A DNA stretch of 64,000 bases from assembly GCA_964644075.1 (NCBI GenBank), contig CAZXUQ010000002.1:124001-188000 (forward strand), read 5' to 3'. This DNA is from JAGOMW01 sp964644075. GTDB taxonomy: Bacteria > Patescibacteriota > Gracilibacteria > BD1-5 > UBA2023. Position 1 is the stretch's first letter, and every line of letters begins with the position of its first letter. Under the pieces are notes generated by a model that saw nothing but the letters and a program-made list of their open reading frames with translations, made no database searches and had not been told where the DNA came from. A program made the translations under genes and the position numbers. Shown here one piece after another: positions 63,466 to 64,000 of this stretch.

Positions 63466-64000
63466 ATGTCACGAGCCCTCATACTTATAGACTTCATCAA
63501 CGAATTTCTCCATCCTGATGGAAAAATCACACCACAAGGAATGGGAGAGTTTTGCAAAAAACAACATACGATAGAAAACGTTATCCAGCTCATTGCTTAC
63601 TTTCGCAAACAAAAGGAAGAAATCATTTGGATACATCTCGGGTTTCATGAAGACTATAGTAACTGCTCGAAGACGTCACCTCGCTTTCGATGAGCTCCTC
63701 AGCTTGGAATACTCAAAGAGAATACTTGGTCTACAGAGTTTCTTGAGGAGCTCGGGTACGACTCCAGGGAAAAAACGATCACCAAGACTCGCATAAGTCC
63801 ATTTTACCAGACAGAGCTCGAAGGGTACCTGGAGAAAAAAGGTATCGACCAAATTATTGTCGCCTGAGTTGCGACAGACCTCGCCATCTCAAGCATCTCA
63901 CGTGATGCTCACGATAGAGATATATCAGTGACGGTTGTGGCTGACGCCTCTGGAACAGTATCCATAGAACATCACGAAGCTGCTCTGATCGCTATTTCGA
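63466..64000 (+). CDS. Isochorismatase-like cysteine hydrolase lacking the usual Cys, partial
   Basis: The N-terminal 178 residues to the window edge. RALILIDFINEFLHPDG gives the catalytic Asp; ITKTRISPFYQTEL the catalytic Lys; IIVAGVATDLAISSISRDAH the nucleophile loop. In active members the residue at TDLA (TDxC) is Cys; here it is Ala, so classical hydrolysis is unlikely. VSVTVVADASGTVS-like strand follows. Two Gly are TGA. The gene continues beyond 64000. Confidence 0.8.

Noticed and set aside
1..64000. CRISPR array, tRNA, rRNA or insertion sequence
   Set aside because: No regularly spaced repeats, cloverleaf, rRNA segments or transposase reading frames were found in reading both strands.

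Overview
The window reads as a dense, short-gap bacterial chromosome that uses UGA as glycine (genetic code 25). This code is known from the Candidate Phyla Radiation groups Gracilibacteria (BD1-5) and Absconditabacteria (SR1). Under the standard code almost every gene breaks at in-frame TGA, often at an invariant glycine: the Walker A of the UvrD-type helicase, the P-loop of asparagine synthetase, the G motifs of Obg, the nucleophile elbow and Nudix box in LeuRS. Read with TGA as Gly, the window resolves into about 70 reading frames that all end in TAA or TAG. Two are disrupted even so (rdgB and a Nudix gene). I cannot decide between the two phyla from this window. No rRNA, tRNA, CRISPR array or insertion sequence was seen. 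No gene-free stretch exceeds about 265 bases; the largest (61454-61716) holds a SAM-I riboswitch. Layout. 1-10.3 kb: secreted and Cys-cluster proteins, a long UvrD-like helicase-nuclease, an HD phosphohydrolase, rhomboid protease, rpsO, hrcA, an NfeD/SPFH membrane pair and a YvcK/CofD-like gene. 10.3-14 kb: an oversized leuS (1232 aa) carrying in frame a complete alpha/beta-hydrolase domain and a Nudix domain inside its editing region; this is the most unusual gene here. 14-17.9 kb: a T4SS-type pilin, the rpsF-ssb-rpsR operon, rpmG and obg. 17.9-18.9 kb: a RelE-like toxin pair and a membrane metallopeptidase-like protein. 18.9-22.2 kb: a persulfide/sulfur-stress island (BigR/SqrR-like ArsR repressor, rhodanese, glutaredoxin, DUF2202 lipoprotein, ETHE1-like dioxygenase, DUF4395), tied together by three copies of one palindrome (ATATTA-N8-TAATAT). 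22.3-29.8 kb: a PHP phosphoesterase, a DsbB/DUF305 extracytoplasmic redox or metal cluster, ispG, wecG and a cytidylyltransferase-cupin fusion. 29.9-32.9 kb: two large adjacent proteins of unknown function that share a module. 32.9-57.7 kb: a surface-polysaccharide locus with at least eight glycosyltransferases, a carbamoyltransferase, two AsnB-type amidotransferases, two nucleotide-sugar dehydrogenases, an epimerase, methyltransferases, a UbiA/HAD pair and GT-C membrane proteins. 57.7-64 kb: recJ, a secreted Pro-rich protein, metK under a SAM-I riboswitch, a frameshifted rdgB, a Nudix gene with an in-frame amber codon, and an isochorismatase-like gene without its catalytic cysteine, running off the end. 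How the genes work together: the polysaccharide locus has the enzymes expected for uronic-acid-containing glycans that could be amidated, carbamoylated and methylated, consistent with a host-attached cell with an elaborate surface. The sulfur island looks like one regulon that detects and removes reactive sulfur. Housekeeping genes are scattered singly or in short operons ending in hairpins of the type AAATCCCTCC-loop-GGAGGGATTT.
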